A DNA stretch of 64,000 bases from Aptenodytes patagonicus (GCF_965638725.1 NC_134950.1:3410101-3474100); one strand, 5' to 3'; positions 50,122 to 62,397 are shown, counted from the stretch's first letter. The notes: a model not told the origin generated them from the sequence alone. Numbers and translations: made by a program.

Positions 50122-53100
50122 ACTCTGAGAGGGACCTGATACCCACAATGGCTCTACTACCAGTAGGGAAGGGCTGTGTGAGGATGGAGGAACATGTTGG
50201 GGGGCTTCTCGGTGGAACCTCAGACTCTCTATTTCCACCCTCAATTCATCTACGCTCAGTCACTTCAGCCCAGTCCTTGGACAGACCTTATTAACCCCTG
50301 TCCCAAAGGACTGCAGCCAGAGCGTCACCAAAGTGTGCAGGGTCACCCTTTGTCTTCCTGTGCCAGGTTTCTTCTCGGGGTCTGGACAGCTGGGTTGGTT
50401 CAAAGCATGTCACAGACTTTGTGGCATTTGGTCCAGCACCTTCCTGCAACTGCCAGGCATGCTTCTGTCTAATCCCAGTTCATATCAGGAAGATGAAAAA
50501 AGAGGTATTTTCCTCATGTCACACAGTGGTGGCTCGGTGGCATTGTGGTGGCCTTGAGCTGGCGAGTTCTCAGCAAGGAGATTTTGTTCCCACAGAAACA
50601 CAGGAAAATTGACCCGGGGAGAGGACAAGAGCGGGGCAGCAACATCAGTTTCAGTTTACTAGAGATGTTCAGGCATTAGCACCGTGAGGAAAGCTGGAGC
50701 CCTCTTTAGTGTTTCCAGCACTTTATAAATTTCAGAGAGATTTAGGGCAAGGAGCCAGATGTTTGGGGAGAAATTCTGAACGCTAAAGACAAGTGGAATT
50801 TTTTTTTTTTTGGTAGTGTGTATTTTTTCCCATTAGTTGCAAGGCTATATTTAGAAGAGAGGGGGAGAGAGAGAGAGCACGAGAGAGAGATTAGGCATTT
50901 CTTCATATTCTGTAGTCACTCCAGTTGTTCTGCTTGAAGGAACAGATGTCTCTTTCCTGGGGTGATAGCATTCAGGTCCACGAGGAAATTTTCTTACCAG
51001 CAGCTCCTCTAACATAGAAGGAAGATCAGGCCAGAGGTAAGTCAGTCCATTATGGAGGAATACACTGCAGGGACAGTTGCAGTGAATGCTTTGGGATATT
51101 GGTCAGAGAGAAAGGGGGGGCATGGGATCGGAGAGGTGACAGCGGGGGGCTAGGAGGGAATTGCTGGAGACCAGACCCCAAGTCTGGAGTGGAAAGTGTG
51201 GCTATTGCAGCAGGGAGCCCTGGCAGAGATGGCAGTGGAGAGGGTCCTGTGCCAAACACATGGAAGAGCAGCTCAGGAAGCCCCTGGCTCTCACCATGTG
51301 GCGGTTGTGGAAGTTCATCAGGAGGTGCCTGACCTGGAGACCCAGGCTGCACCGGTGACTGCGAGGGGCTGTGAGGGGCTTCCTCTGCTTCTCTGCTTTT
51401 GGGTTTTGGGGCAGTGCCGTGATATTTGCTTGTTTCCCGAGGAGATGGGGGGTGATGAAAAGTGTGTGAAGGTACTGGCTTTCCCCCATTGAAAAGTACT
51501 ATGCCAGCTCTTGTGAGGAGTGGGGTGATGCCTTTTTTGTATCTGTGTATTCCCAGGCATAATTAAAGTTTGGGGAAATGCGTTCAGGGAGGTTTTGGAA
51601 GCCAGGAGAGGAGATGGTGCACTGCCTGGCACACGGTCAGTTGCAACTGGGGATGTTTTACCTCTGTTTGGCCATGCAGCAGGGTGTGAGCTCAGCTCTA
51701 GGAAAGATACTGTTTTCTTTCTCTGAATCTGCTTGCTGGGTCAGTCTAGGGAGAAACAAATCCTTTCCAAGGTCCTTAACCAGGTCCCTTCAGAAATGCT
51801 CCCTGCTTTCATAGCAACACACTCACCAACAGCTCAAAGTTTTCTCAGGTTAACCCGGTTAATCCAAAACCCTGAAGGCACTGTGGGGTCTGTCTGTACA
51901 GCATAGTGTCCTATGTGCCTAGCAAAGGAAACCACAGATACCAGTCTCCCAAAGGGTTGAGGTCTGGGTATCAATCCTGGGATGCCTCAAAAAAAAGTCT
52001 GCTCCCTGACCAGGTCTCCCATCTCTCTGCATTCCCGGGGCCAAGCCCAGGCATAGCTCTGTGCCTCAGTTTCTCCCTGCAGCCAAGAGAGCAGCACAAC
52101 TCCGCTGGGCTGCAGAGCTGCATCCATGGCAGGCTGGTCTGCTGCTCATGGCACACCTGACCCCTCTCCCCGCTGCATCGCCCCTTTGTCCCTACCTACA
52201 TTTGTTTCACCGCCATTCCCTGTGCTCCCTGGGGTGTGAGCATTGCCTCATCCCTGGGCCATGCAGGACCCCAGGTATTCCTCAACAACACTCTGCTGCT
52301 GCTCTTCCCGCACTGTCCTTCTCAGGCTTCTTGCCAAGGGACAGAGCAAGCAGGCAGCTGAAGGCAGAATGAGGGAAAAGTGCTCAAAGATTGCTAAATC
52401 TGCAATTAAAAATTTCCTTTTCAAAAGCAAGCAGCAATGCACAGGCCAGAAGTTGCTCAGTTTAATCTCCTGCAATGCTTTTGCACTTGCCTGTGAAGTT
52501 CCTGTATGTGCCTATATGGTAATTTTCACTGCAGGGTTCTCCTTGTACACAGCCACAACAGCTTTTATGCCAAACTGACATTTCTAGCACTTTGTCCCAG
52601 GCACCCTTGAAATGCTAGATGGATTACTGTAATCCCAATAAAATCAAACACATTTCTCTTGTACTGTTACAACCTCCCAAGAAGACAGGCACAAATCCAT
52701 CTCTCCTGGCTGGACCTATAAAACTCCAAATCCACATGTTTCTTTCCAAATTTAGCTTTTTAAAAAAAATTGAAACCCTCTTGGAAAAAAATTTCCCCAA
52801 AAATATGTGCTTTCCCCTCACATTATACTGGTCCACAAAGGACAGAGAGGGATATGTGCAGGAAGTCATGCTCTGATTTCTCTTACAGTATCAGAGCTAG
52901 AAATACACAGCATCTACTGCAGAGATGTCACTCCATGCTCCCTCGTGACAGATGGCACTTGATGCTAGCCCTGACAGGCTATGAGATATTGGTCTTTTAA
53001 ATGCTAACAGCATGATTTACAGAGCATTCACCAAGACACTTAATATTTCTGTCACTCCAAGGCCAAGATCTGGTAATGCAGAAAGAGGGACATGAAAAAT

Positions 53101-56100
53101 GCAACGGTATCAATAAGGCATTGTAGACATCTAAATGTTTCAGGAGGGACTTTTCTATATAGTGTGGTATAAACAAGCAAGTGGAGGTATAAAGCCTTTA
53201 TTAGCACTTCTAAGGTGACCAGTACTAAAAAGCCTCATCAGAGATGTGCTGAAGGACCTCTGGGTGCCCACCACTGCTGGGTGCACTTTTGTGGGTCTGG
53301 AGAGGCAATGTATGTACAATCCCAGTTCTTTGCTTGTACCTGTACATCTGGGCTCCTTTGTTCAAAGGCTGAGGCATTACTGCTGCAAATGGGCATAGAG
53401 GAGGTATATAAGCTCATAAGAAATCTGCCAGCACATGAATTTCCTGCTCTGTGTATCTTTGGGAGCTTCCGTATTTTCAATGCATGCTCAGGACAGGGCT
53501 GGGGGATGACCATGCAGATCTTTCCAACTTTTAAATAGATTGTATCTGGGGGGTCCAGGACTGGTGATCTGTCACCTGGTTTCAAGCAGCAAGTTCAAGC
53601 CTGGATGCAAAGAGTGGGCATCTGAGCCAAGCCGAGTGGCCTCCCTCCCATCTGGGTCACTTTGCTCCGTGAAGAAGAGGAATGTAGTTCGGAGAGCTGT
53701 GCTCTCCCTCTTCTAACTGGCAGTGATCCCTCATGGCCTAGGATGACCTGTTGGACTAAATCATTGCTTGGGCACCCACAGGCTATTGCTTGTTCCAAAC
53801 CAAACCAGGCAGCTGGGTCCCTCACTCACGTAAGATCTGATTCTGGCCATAGGCTTGCTGGGGAGCGTGGGTTCCACCCGTGTGCACACACAGCATTGAA
53901 CACAGCAGGGTGGTTGGAGCTCAGATGAGAACTCACAGCAATACCCATTGCCCATCCACAGCAGGGCCTTGGAGATGAATGACCACATAGGCTAACTGGG
54001 CACATCAGGCAGGAGGCAAATGGCTCAACAGCCCATCAGCAACACGAGCCCAACGACCAACATTGCATTAGCCTCCACACATCCTTAGGCCGTGATTGCT
54101 TAAATGGCTTGAAGGAGACAGGCCCTGGCCATGCCTGGGACTGGACATCCAAAAAGTCAGTAAGGGGGTGTTAATCCCTCTCGCTGTCGTGCAAAGTGAG
54201 TTCACACCTTTCCCCTTCCAGGCAAAGGCTGTAATTCAGCACATGACCATTCAAACCGTTGGACAAGGTAGGAGTTGCTGGCCATCACACTCTTCACTGC
54301 ACACGGGCAAACATGCCATGTCTGACCAGTGCATATACCAGGCAATCAGCTATCATCTATCCCCAGGCTGGTTCTCCATGAAGAGGATATGATTTGGTGT
54401 AAATCTGAAATTATTTCACTTCAGGCAAAGAATGAGAGGCAGACAATGCTCTCCCTTTGCAACGAAGTCATCCAACCCTGTTTGCAGTGTTTCAATGCCA
54501 AAGCAACTGTGAATTTGCAGGGAGTAAATTAAAGGATGTGTGGTGGAGAGTGCTAGCAAACTCCTTGCAGGTTCAGCTTAGAAAAAACAAGGATTGTGCT
54601 GAGTGACTATTTATGTGTTTGTCAGCTCTGATTTCCTCTGTCCTCCTAATGTTTTTCAATCCGTTGGCTAAATTCAACCAAAATTTGGCAGAAAGGAAAG
54701 ATCACCTCAATATTCAGGAAATTAGGTAGCAAAGAGAGGAGAAAGTCAAACAAGTGTCGGAGCCAAGGGAAGAGCTGGATTGTGAGTGCTCATTAAGGCA
54801 GCCAAGTGTCCACATGGGAAAAAGTTATAATAAGCATCTCAACCAGGGCAAAGCATTTATCCAGCCCTGCAAGCCACTGCAAGACATGAAACCGTAAGAA
54901 AGCAGGTGTCATTTAATCTGACACTCACGGAACTACGTGTTTTGTGTCTCCAAAGCACCTTCTATTTCCACAGCGTCAGATGGGAAGGAATAATCCAACT
55001 CTGGTCTGGGTTTGACCATTTCCAACTGCAATTCCCCAGCAGTCAAGTGTTTCACACACTCTGTCCAGCCACCCTCAGACCTGGAGGCTTCTAGGAGACA
55101 TCAATGCCTAGGAATCAAGTGAGAGCAGAGATCCGATGCCCGCAAATATGGGATCTTCCCCGCCCCGAGAATAGTCCCATTTCTGCTTCAGGGTGGGATC
55201 TTTCTCCTCCGGACATTAGCTCCCTTCTCACAGCCTGAGGGCTAGATGGGCACCAGCTTTTCCCTTTCAGCAGCTGGATTCATTCCCTTTCTCTCCCTTT
55301 CTCCCTCAGTTCCCACTGTCAGCAAACCCAACCTCCCCAGGCTGAGCATGAGGCACACAGAACAAGCTCTACCACATATAGGGCAAGGTCCTCGACATGC
55401 ACAAAAACACCATATTTGGCCAGTTTCAGCCAGAGTTGAGTGAGAGCTTGCCAGAAGGAGAATCATACAATTTAAACTGAAAGAGAGTGAGTTTAACCCT
55501 TCATTTATAAATATGATGATAAATCACCCAGGGAACTTTAAACACGGAAAGGCTGCAAAACTAAACACATGCTGCTGCCATCCCAGGCAGAAGAGTAACA
55601 CTAGCAGGCAGGACAGGGTAACAGAGACAGGGGGGATGATAGAGGAGCCAGGTTGCCATGTCAGATGTTCTGATTCAGGACAGGGAGATGAGAAAAGCCG
55701 AAGCTTTTTATACTAAATAGCACTCACTCTCACTTGTTAATGCCCTTTTCACCTTTCTGATCCCAGTGCATGGCTCTCTTATTCTCTGTCTCTGGGTTTG
55801 CATGCAGAGATCCTATCTGGACACACCAATAAATAACCCTTTTGGAGAGTGGTTAGGACAAAGCTCAGTTGCCTGACATGCCTTTTCTTTTGTATCCTAT
55901 TACTTGAATTGCTGAGCCAGATCCAAAATTCCCCCGGGTCAAGGAAGCAATCCCCATTGACTTCAGCAAGTGGAGGGTGAGGCTGACACTGAGCTAAAAG
56001 TTGGGTGGAAAGAAACACAGGATGGTCAAGGATATCCTCCTGGGGCAGATGTAGCAATGAGCTGCCCATGCTAAATGAACAAGTGTGATGCCAAGCAGCG

Positions 56101-57532
56101 AGCGAGTGAGGGAAGACGCTGCAGGACCTGGTTTCAGCACAGCGACCATCTGTTTCCTATTTGGCCCAAGAACGATGGAATCGGTTGTGTCACGCAACAA
56201 TGAGAAAGTATTTCAGAGCAAGTCCCCCTCTCGCAGTGCTGAGCAAGGACCTTTATCAGAACAAGGGAAACCAGGTCAACCTCCAGTCTCCGTCCCTCCC
56301 CTTATCCCATTTCTACCCAGATGCCTGCTGTACTTTTATGGAAATGCTACCCACAGTCTCACAGCCAGACAGACAAAATCCAGCCTGAGAGGTATAATAT
56401 AACAGCATAGGCCAACTGGCGCAGTCAGAGCACTCAGAAGGATGCATGTTTACCCATCTTGGGCTCTGCAGACTGCCAGCTCCAAGAAACAGGGATTGCA
56501 TGGAAATCTGGGGGGCTGAGAGCGGAATTAGGCATGAAGAAGGCTGAGCTCCCAACTCTTTGAAGATTTTAGGAAAGGGGTTAGCACAGGGGCTATTTAT
56601 TCTGTAAGCAAAGGTGATTGTGGTTCTTGTAGCTCTGCATGAGTTCATGCCATAGCTGCAAGCAATAAATAGCGCAAAACATGGCAAAATAAAGGTTTGC
56701 AGAGGCTGCAAAGCTTCTCATGTATTAGCCACAGCCCCCACTGACTGCTATATGCCACCACTCCGTGGTGATGGGTAGCTGAACTGACTCACTTTAACAC
56801 CTGCATGAGTATTTCTGATGGTAGAGAGAGAGACCTGATTGGTGTAATTTTTTGACTGGGGGGCAGGGGGGAGCAGAATTGGAAATCTTTGGAAATGTTT
56901 GCTTTTCCTCAGCTGTGAGGTCACGTTGCCATCCTGTGCCTTGTTCAGCCTGCTGCAAAATGGGGCAACGTACCTTTGTCAAGTGCTTGGAGACCCGCAA
57001 CGGAAAAATACTTAGTAGCTGCTAACCAGGGGTTTGGTCCAGCTCCATCTCATTAAAAGCACTCAGAGGAATGCTATCGCTTTGCCAGTCCAGCTCCCTT
57101 CTGATTGTGAGCCATGAGATGAGGGCAGTCCCACAAAGAAAGGAAAAGGCCATTCACCCAAACATCCATCAGTAACAATTTGATTAGAGGAAGACTTTTC
57201 CCACTGCAGCCCAAGAAGCAGCTTTTCCACAGCCTGTCAGTGAGGAAATCTTCAGAATTACTTAAATTTGTTTCATGTAGATGCTTGGATTTTGAGTTCA
57301 GACAGGGCAGCGATGGAGTGGGAAGAGACAGAAACTCTAATTCAGCTCCTCCACTGCATGTTCAATTTGGCAAAAAAAAATGTTACTTGTTTTTTAGCTG
57401 TTTACTATATCTGGAGTTTATTTCACTGCCCATGGGGCTCAGGGGAAGAGGTGACTATGTAAGCCATCACACTGTATATGCTGATGATTTTAATTTCTGT
57501 GTATGGACAGTACTCACAGGGGGTCCTTTTCT
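50122..57532. other. Gene-free unique DNA
   Basis: No gene recognised. There is a 13-nt T run at 50799-50811 and a GA-rich tract at 50854-50890. A G-rich block at 51090-51380 keeps frames open on both strands but shows no domain. A MIR-like core ('ctctgtgcctcagtttctc') lies at 52058-52082. Confidence 0.65.
50854..50890 (+). repeat. (GA)n-rich simple repeat
   Basis: Purine tract of about 37 bp, mostly GA units with a short GGGGG and a CAC interruption. Confidence 0.85.
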
Positions 57533-57600
57533 ATTAGTCTGTAAAGTGCCCTACATACCTCAATAGCATTGTGAGGATGAGGAACATTTGAATGCATTTT
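57533..57600 (+). repeat. MIR-like SINE relic
   Basis: The order 'ttagtctgtaaagtgccc', 'ctacatacctcaatagca' and 'ttgtgaggatgagg' corresponds to the MIR 3' half (Ctgtaaaa, ctacctcat, ttgtgaggat). This is one of the better MIR-like matches in the window. Confidence 0.5.
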
Positions 57601-57656
57601 GAGTTAAAGTTTCACTGAGGCAGGAAAGGAAAAATGTTAAGATTAATATCAGGTGA

Positions 57657-57692
57657 TTAAGGATCAGAGACTGATAAAGGATCTGAGACTGA
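57657..57692. repeat. Short tandem duplication, about 17-18 bp
   Basis: 'aaggatcagagactgat' is followed directly by 'aaaggatctgagactga'. Two units only. Confidence 0.7.
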
Positions 57693-59041
57693 AGAAAAAT
57701 GTCCCAGAGAAGACAAGCTACTAACAAGATGTAAAATCAGAGCAAATGGCCAGTGCCTTAGAATTACAGTAAGACAAATGCATACACAACTCAATACACT
57801 CTAGTGCATGCTAAGGGGTGGGATGGGGGATTTTGTCTTCTCCCTTGCTCAACTATCTGTATGAACACAGATATACAAGCTCACGCTGCACTCCAGGGGC
57901 AACAAAGTCTTTATTTCTTGGTTTGCACTGGTGCAGTGGCTTCCGCAGTGCTCCTCTTGACAGCATCTGCAAAGAGAAATCTGGGAGCAGATCCAGGCAT
58001 CTGCTCATTTCAGTTTGGTTTTGTAATTTTTTGAGTGAAACAAACAAACAGAGAAGATCAGATGGTGAGAATATTAGAAAATCATTAGAAAATGGGCCAG
58101 CGTTCTGCATCCTCCCCATGCATCTTTCTCAGGTGCCAGACTTCGCTACTCCACTACCTTCAACCAGTCTTGGGTCCAGTTTTTCCTATTATTCACTGAC
58201 AAGATGTAGAGAGACAAGACCCTCCTCCAGGAGTCTGCAGGCTCAACCAGCCCCAGACAAAATAATGTGAATGTGTGCTACTTTGGCTGCCGCCAGAGTT
58301 CGGTGCAGGATGAGGTAATCTGGTCATTCCTGAAACACAAGATGTTCCAACGTCTGGTTGCTGCTGGAGATGGCCTAAGTGCGAAAGTGGACAGAAGTTA
58401 GGATTGCTCCTCTTTGTCCAGCAGTTCTTTGGGACATTACAGGTGGTCTGACCCCAGGCTCTGGATTTCAGTCCTGCAGCATAATCTGGCACTGGGTTTG
58501 ACCTCAGGAGGGCTTTATGGTTGAGATCCAGCCATTCCAATGGACAATCCAACTACTTGGGCTTGAGTGGCTACCTAAACAGAACAAATTGCCATTTCAT
58601 TATAAATATCCTTCCAAGTTCAAGGATATTAAAAACCATATTTTTCTTTCACACCACTTCCATAGATGAGAGGCAAGAAGAAACTAGAGCAATCACCAGA
58701 CTCTAGGCCAACAGACCTAAGCTCCACCATGATGCAAAGCCACTTCTCCAAGAATTTCCAGAGGGAACTTCACACCAAGTCTTCTAAATTCTCAGTCCTA
58801 ATCTCTGCTTTTGCCCAACGAATGTTCTGCTTTGTGCTCACCTGGCTTGAAGGAAAAATACAGACTAACCACAACTAGACTGTAGCATCCCATGAGGACC
58901 CTTGATCTTGAATGTTGACCATTTACCAAACATACTTCATTCCCAGCCCTCTCCAAAGTGAGAAGAGGCAGGAAAGCACTCACACTTTGGTCACTCAGTC
59001 CTCCACAGAAGCCTGCCTCGCCATATCCTATGACCTTATTC
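57693..59041. other. Gene-free unique DNA
   Basis: No gene recognised. Frames of 120-150 codons overlap on opposite strands (around 57818-58270 plus and 58193-58552 minus) and match no family. Confidence 0.6.
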
Positions 59042-59290
59042 ACCAGTACAGGCTAGGAACTGCTCTACTGAAAAGGGCATGGGTGTTATGATGGATCTTA
59101 GGCTGAAAAAGAACCAGCAAGCAGTGTGCACTCATTGCAGACAGGGCAAAGTACATACTATGCCACATTAGGAGGTTCGTGGTCAGCAGATGGAGGGGAG
59201 TTATTACCTCCATCAATTCATCACTGGTGAGGTGTCCATTTTGGGAGCACTCTGTTCAGAGGAATGTTGAAGGACAGGAGAGGGTCCGGC
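59042..59290 (+). mobile_element. CR1 LINE ORF2 fragment, first of tandem pair
   Basis: In plus orientation this matches CR1 ORF2 downstream of the reverse transcriptase. It has 'catgggtgttatgatgga' (the ...GVMMD... block), 'aaccagcaagcagtgtgcac', 'gtggtcagcagatggaggg' and 'ctctgttcagaggaatgttg'-like positions in the CR1 order. It is more degraded than its partner and its frame is interrupted. Confidence 0.65.
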
Positions 59291-59545
59291 AGAGGCTTTA
59301 CCAGGATGGGAGGAATGCACCAGTACAGCCTGAGGCCAAACAGCTGGAAAGCGGCTTTGCAGAGGACTTGGGGGTCCTGGTAGATGCCAAGTTGCACATG
59401 AGCCAGCGATGCACCTTTGTGAAAAAGAAGGCCAACAGCCTCCTGGGTTGCCTTAGGAGTATCATTGCCAGCAGGTCAAGGGAGGTGATCCTTCCCCTCT
59501 GCTCAGCACTGGTGAGACACATCAAGAGTGCTGTGTCCAGCAAAT
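59291..59545 (+). mobile_element. CR1 LINE ORF2 fragment, second of tandem pair
   Basis: A second, better preserved copy of the same CR1 ORF2 region. 'gacttgggggtcctggtaga' is followed by 'ttgcacatgagccagcgatg', 'aagaaggccaacagcctcct', 'gccagcaggtcaagggagg' and 'ctctgctcagcactggtgag'. A long plus frame (to 59658) crosses it and carries 'LGVLVDAKLHMSQRC', 'KKANSLLGCLRSI' and 'SRSREVILPLCSALVRH'. It is a LINE remnant and not a host gene. Confidence 0.85.
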
Positions 59546-61294
59546 GCACAGAGAATTGGGAATCTCTTCTCCTAAATCTCCGTTCCCCAGCTCTTTACTT
59601 CAGAGAGCTGGAAGCCTTCTGCTTTTGTCAGGAGGTGTGGAGGAGTTCAAAAGCTTGAGAGTTACGGCTAGCAGGGATTTGTAGTTCATTAGCCCAATAA
59701 GCAAGCTTTTAGTGGCTGGGCAGGAAAAGGCTTTGGCACTTGTCAGGCAGGCTCAGAGTTGCTGTGATGCTCTCTGGACCCAGCTAGGACTGCCCCTGCA
59801 AAACATTTGCTTTTGGCCAGCAGAAACTCTCCTGAGGATCCACTTTTCACTCGAAGCCTTCTGACCTAGGTAGCTTTCTCCTCTGCTTTCTACATGGCCA
59901 CCAACAGCTTGGAGCATCTCACAGGCAATGTGACACCTTCAGTCCATCCTCCCAATCCCCATAAGCAGCAAAAAGGATTAGTGCAGGTAGAAAGCCAACT
60001 GCCAGAGGATGGGGCATGCATGGGGGAGCTGGATATCCAGACCCCCTTAGCAATTCAAGCCTTCCTCATTGAGACGCAGCCCAGGCACACTGTGGTTCCT
60101 GTGAGCACTGGAAGATGTGTTTGCAGCTCCTTGTCTCCTAGCCCTTACACACTTGGCTCCTTGGTAGCAGAGATTTCAAACCCTCATAACTCAAGTCTTT
60201 CAGCATCATTCTCTGCTGATTCAAGCTGATTTTTTTAACCTCAAAGTCCTGCTAAGCTGCTTTGAGATATTCCAGACATTTTTCAACCATTTATTTTTAT
60301 TGAAACCAGCCAAGTCTCTGTATATATTGGGCTTTTTTTTTATCTTTTTAATATACAAATCAGTTTAAAATAGTGTGTAAGTCAGGAATGATTTGCAAAT
60401 TAAACTGTCAAACCCTGGCAGGAGTAGCGACTGACGCCCTTCGTTTGAAATCTCCTGGCTGCTGTTGCTGTGAGTGCAGATCTCTAGAAGATGCCACACA
60501 ACCTGCTTGTGCTTTCCTGGAAAATTCAGCCATCCTTTGACTTTAGGAAAATCTTACAGTTCCTGAAAATGCTGCTGCATGTAATTCTCTAATGGGATCA
60601 CCTGGCCAAGGGAAGGGATGTGACATTTTAGGAGTCAGATGCTGGGGCTATGGCTGTGCCAATACATTGGGCAAATGTCTTCTGGCTGCCAGCACTATCC
60701 TGCTCCCATGGCAGGGCAGGAACAGCCTCCAGTCAGGAAGAAGCAGCTCCAATGGAGGAAGGACTCAAAAGAATAAGCGCCATGTTCAGGAAACAAGACT
60801 TGGTAGGAGCCGCATATTGGCCTGACCATCCCTGTCACAGCAGAAAATGGCCTGTGACCTCCATGAGCATCAATGCACCCTGCTTGGACTCAGCAACCCC
60901 GTCTATTTCTCTGGGCCATTTGCCACATGGCTGGCTCAAACATGACCATGTGTAGGTCCCCCGACTTTCCCTTCTCCTTTGCTCCCTTGGCATAGTTCAC
61001 TTCTCTGTTCTTGCTCAGGCCTTAAAATCACTTTTGCACAGGGCAGAGGAAGAGAAATTTGAAGTGGGGATTGTGTGTCTTCTCCAAAACATGCACCTAG
61101 AACCACTGGAAGATAGTAATCATAAACCCAGGTATTGTCCTAGCGATTATTAGTAATCCCATATTGACAGATGAGGCACTCAGAGAGTACAGCAATATTT
61201 ATAACTACTGAAGATGTACAAATATGTTGGTTAAAATGTTCTTAGGTGACAATATTTTGAGCCCTAAGGAATGCTGACATACCCATCAATATAA
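59546..61294. other. Region just upstream of GPR20
   Basis: No coding exon recognised. AT-rich at 60230-60400. If the splice acceptor at 61314 is used, this stretch is intron of the GPR20 transcript. A reversed MIR-like core lies at 61141-61193. Confidence 0.6.
61141..61193 (-). repeat. MIR-like SINE relic
   Basis: On plus: 'gattattagtaatcccat' then 'ttgacagatgaggcactcag', matching a reversed MIR core (…ccattttacagatgagg…). It lies about 120-170 bp before the GPR20 acceptor. Confidence 0.45.
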
Positions 61295-61314
61295 CTCTGT
61301 TTCTTTTCTTCCAG
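61273..61314 (+). other. 3' splice site before GPR20 coding exon
   Basis: A branch-like CTGAC (61274-61278) is followed by the pyrimidine tract 'ctctgtttcttttcttcc' and AG at 61313-61314. The exon would start at 61315, 21 bp before the ATG. This fits the known GPR20 structure in mammals, where the coding sequence is in one exon preceded by a non-coding one. Confidence 0.8.
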
Positions 61315-61335
61315 ATCACTGGGAAGTCAGTGACC

Positions 61336-62397
61336 ATGCCAACCTCCTCCACCCAACTGCCAGCCCTTGACCCTATCAACTCCACCCAGCAACCCAACTC
61401 CAGCATCTACTTGTTCTCCAAGTTCATCCATCCCGACAAAGAATTGTACACAGAATTTTACAGCCTGTGGATTGCCCTGATGGTAGTCAATGCCATCATT
61501 TTCCTGGTGGGTGTTGTGCTGAACAGCTTGGCACTGTATGTCTTCTGCTTCCGTACCAAGACAAAAACCACTTCTGTTATTTACACCATCAACTTGATTG
61601 TTACTGATCTCTTGGTGGGCTTTTCCTTGCCTGTCCGGATCATCATGTTCTATAGTGCAGGGGACTGCCTGAATTGTTCCTTGGTTCATATCTTTGGCTA
61701 CTTTGTTAACATGTACTGCAGCATCCTTTTCTTGACGTGCATCTGCGTTGACCGCTATCTGGCAATTGTACAGGTGGAGGCCTCACGTAAATGGAGGAAC
61801 CCCACCTGTGCCAAGGGGATCTGCGTCTTCATTTGGATCTTTGCCACTGTGGTGACTTTCTCCATCCTGACTATGGCAATACAGTTTGCTGCATGCTGCC
61901 TCTCCAAGATTCTGCTCCTGATGGTCTGCGAGTACTTCTTCCCCCTCATCATAATCATCTTCTTCACCACAAGGATTATGTGTGCTCTGTCCAAGCCCAG
62001 CCTCATGCACCAGAGTCGGGAGAGGAGAATGAGGGCTGTGCAACTCCTTACCACCGTCCTCATCATCTTCATGATCTGCTTCACTCCTTTTCACGTGCGA
62101 CAGGTAGCAATCTCCATCAACCCAGACATGCCCCATGATGTCAGCCTCCTCGTCTACCATGTGACAGTGACTCTGAGTAGCCTCAACAGCTGCATGGACC
62201 CCATTGTCTACTGCTTTGTCACCAATAACTTTCAGTCAACTATGAAAAACATCTTCAGGAAAACTGAGCCAGCGCAAACCAGTGTGGACATCCTGGGTAT
62301 GAACAAGAACACCAAGGGCTCCAATGCAATCATCGCCTTCTCAAACACAATAGGAAGCCCTGTGAGTTTGCCATCACCAAACAGCGTCCAGATATAA
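61336..62397 (+). CDS. GPR20: G protein-coupled receptor 20 (353 aa)
   Basis: Orphan class A receptor of the plasma membrane. Mammalian GPR20 is reported to signal constitutively through Gi and belongs to the P2Y-like group. The 353-aa product (human about 358) has two N-terminal glycosylation sequons (N15, N21) and seven hydrophobic segments near 44-70, 80-106, 116-141, 158-180, 191-215, 234-259 and 268-294. Class A landmarks are N63 (1.50), D91 (2.50), DRY 139-141, W167 (4.50), P203 (5.50), FTPFH 249-253 with P251 (6.50), and DPIVY 288-292 replacing NPxxY. 'VIYTINLIVTDLLVG', 'CSILFLTCICVDRYLAIV' and 'SSLNSCMDPIVYCFVT' are near-identical to human GPR20 as I recall it. Cys111/Cys114 and Cys187/Cys188 are candidates for the extracellular disulfide. 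I chose the ATG at 61336 (A at -3); the GTG six bases upstream is in frame but not a plausible start. The coding exon is intact. The N-terminus and C-tail look more divergent than the core. Confidence 0.96.
   Translation: MPTSSTQLPALDPINSTQQPNSSIYLFSKFIHPDKELYTEFYSLWIALMVVNAIIFLVGVVLNSLALYVFCFRTKTKTTSVIYTINLIVTDLLVGFSLPVRIIMFYSAGDCLNCSLVHIFGYFVNMYCSILFLTCICVDRYLAIVQVEASRKWRNPTCAKGICVFIWIFATVVTFSILTMAIQFAACCLSKILLLMVCEYFFPLIIIIFFTTRIMCALSKPSLMHQSRERRMRAVQLLTTVLIIFMICFTPFHVRQVAISINPDMPHDVSLLVYHVTVTLSSLNSCMDPIVYCFVTNNFQSTMKNIFRKTEPAQTSVDILGMNKNTKGSNAIIAFSNTIGSPVSLPSPNSVQI

Noticed and set aside
59179..59658. 159-codon frame as a host gene
   Set aside because: Its recognisable part is CR1 ORF2; the rest is flanking DNA.
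61330..61335. In-frame GTG start two codons before the GPR20 ATG
   Set aside because: A GTG start is implausible for a vertebrate receptor when an ATG with A at -3 follows six bases later.
61327..62160. Minus-strand frames opposite GPR20 (61327-61689, 61755-62084, 61783-62160)
   Set aside because: They are antisense shadows of the conserved receptor exon, with no independent signals.
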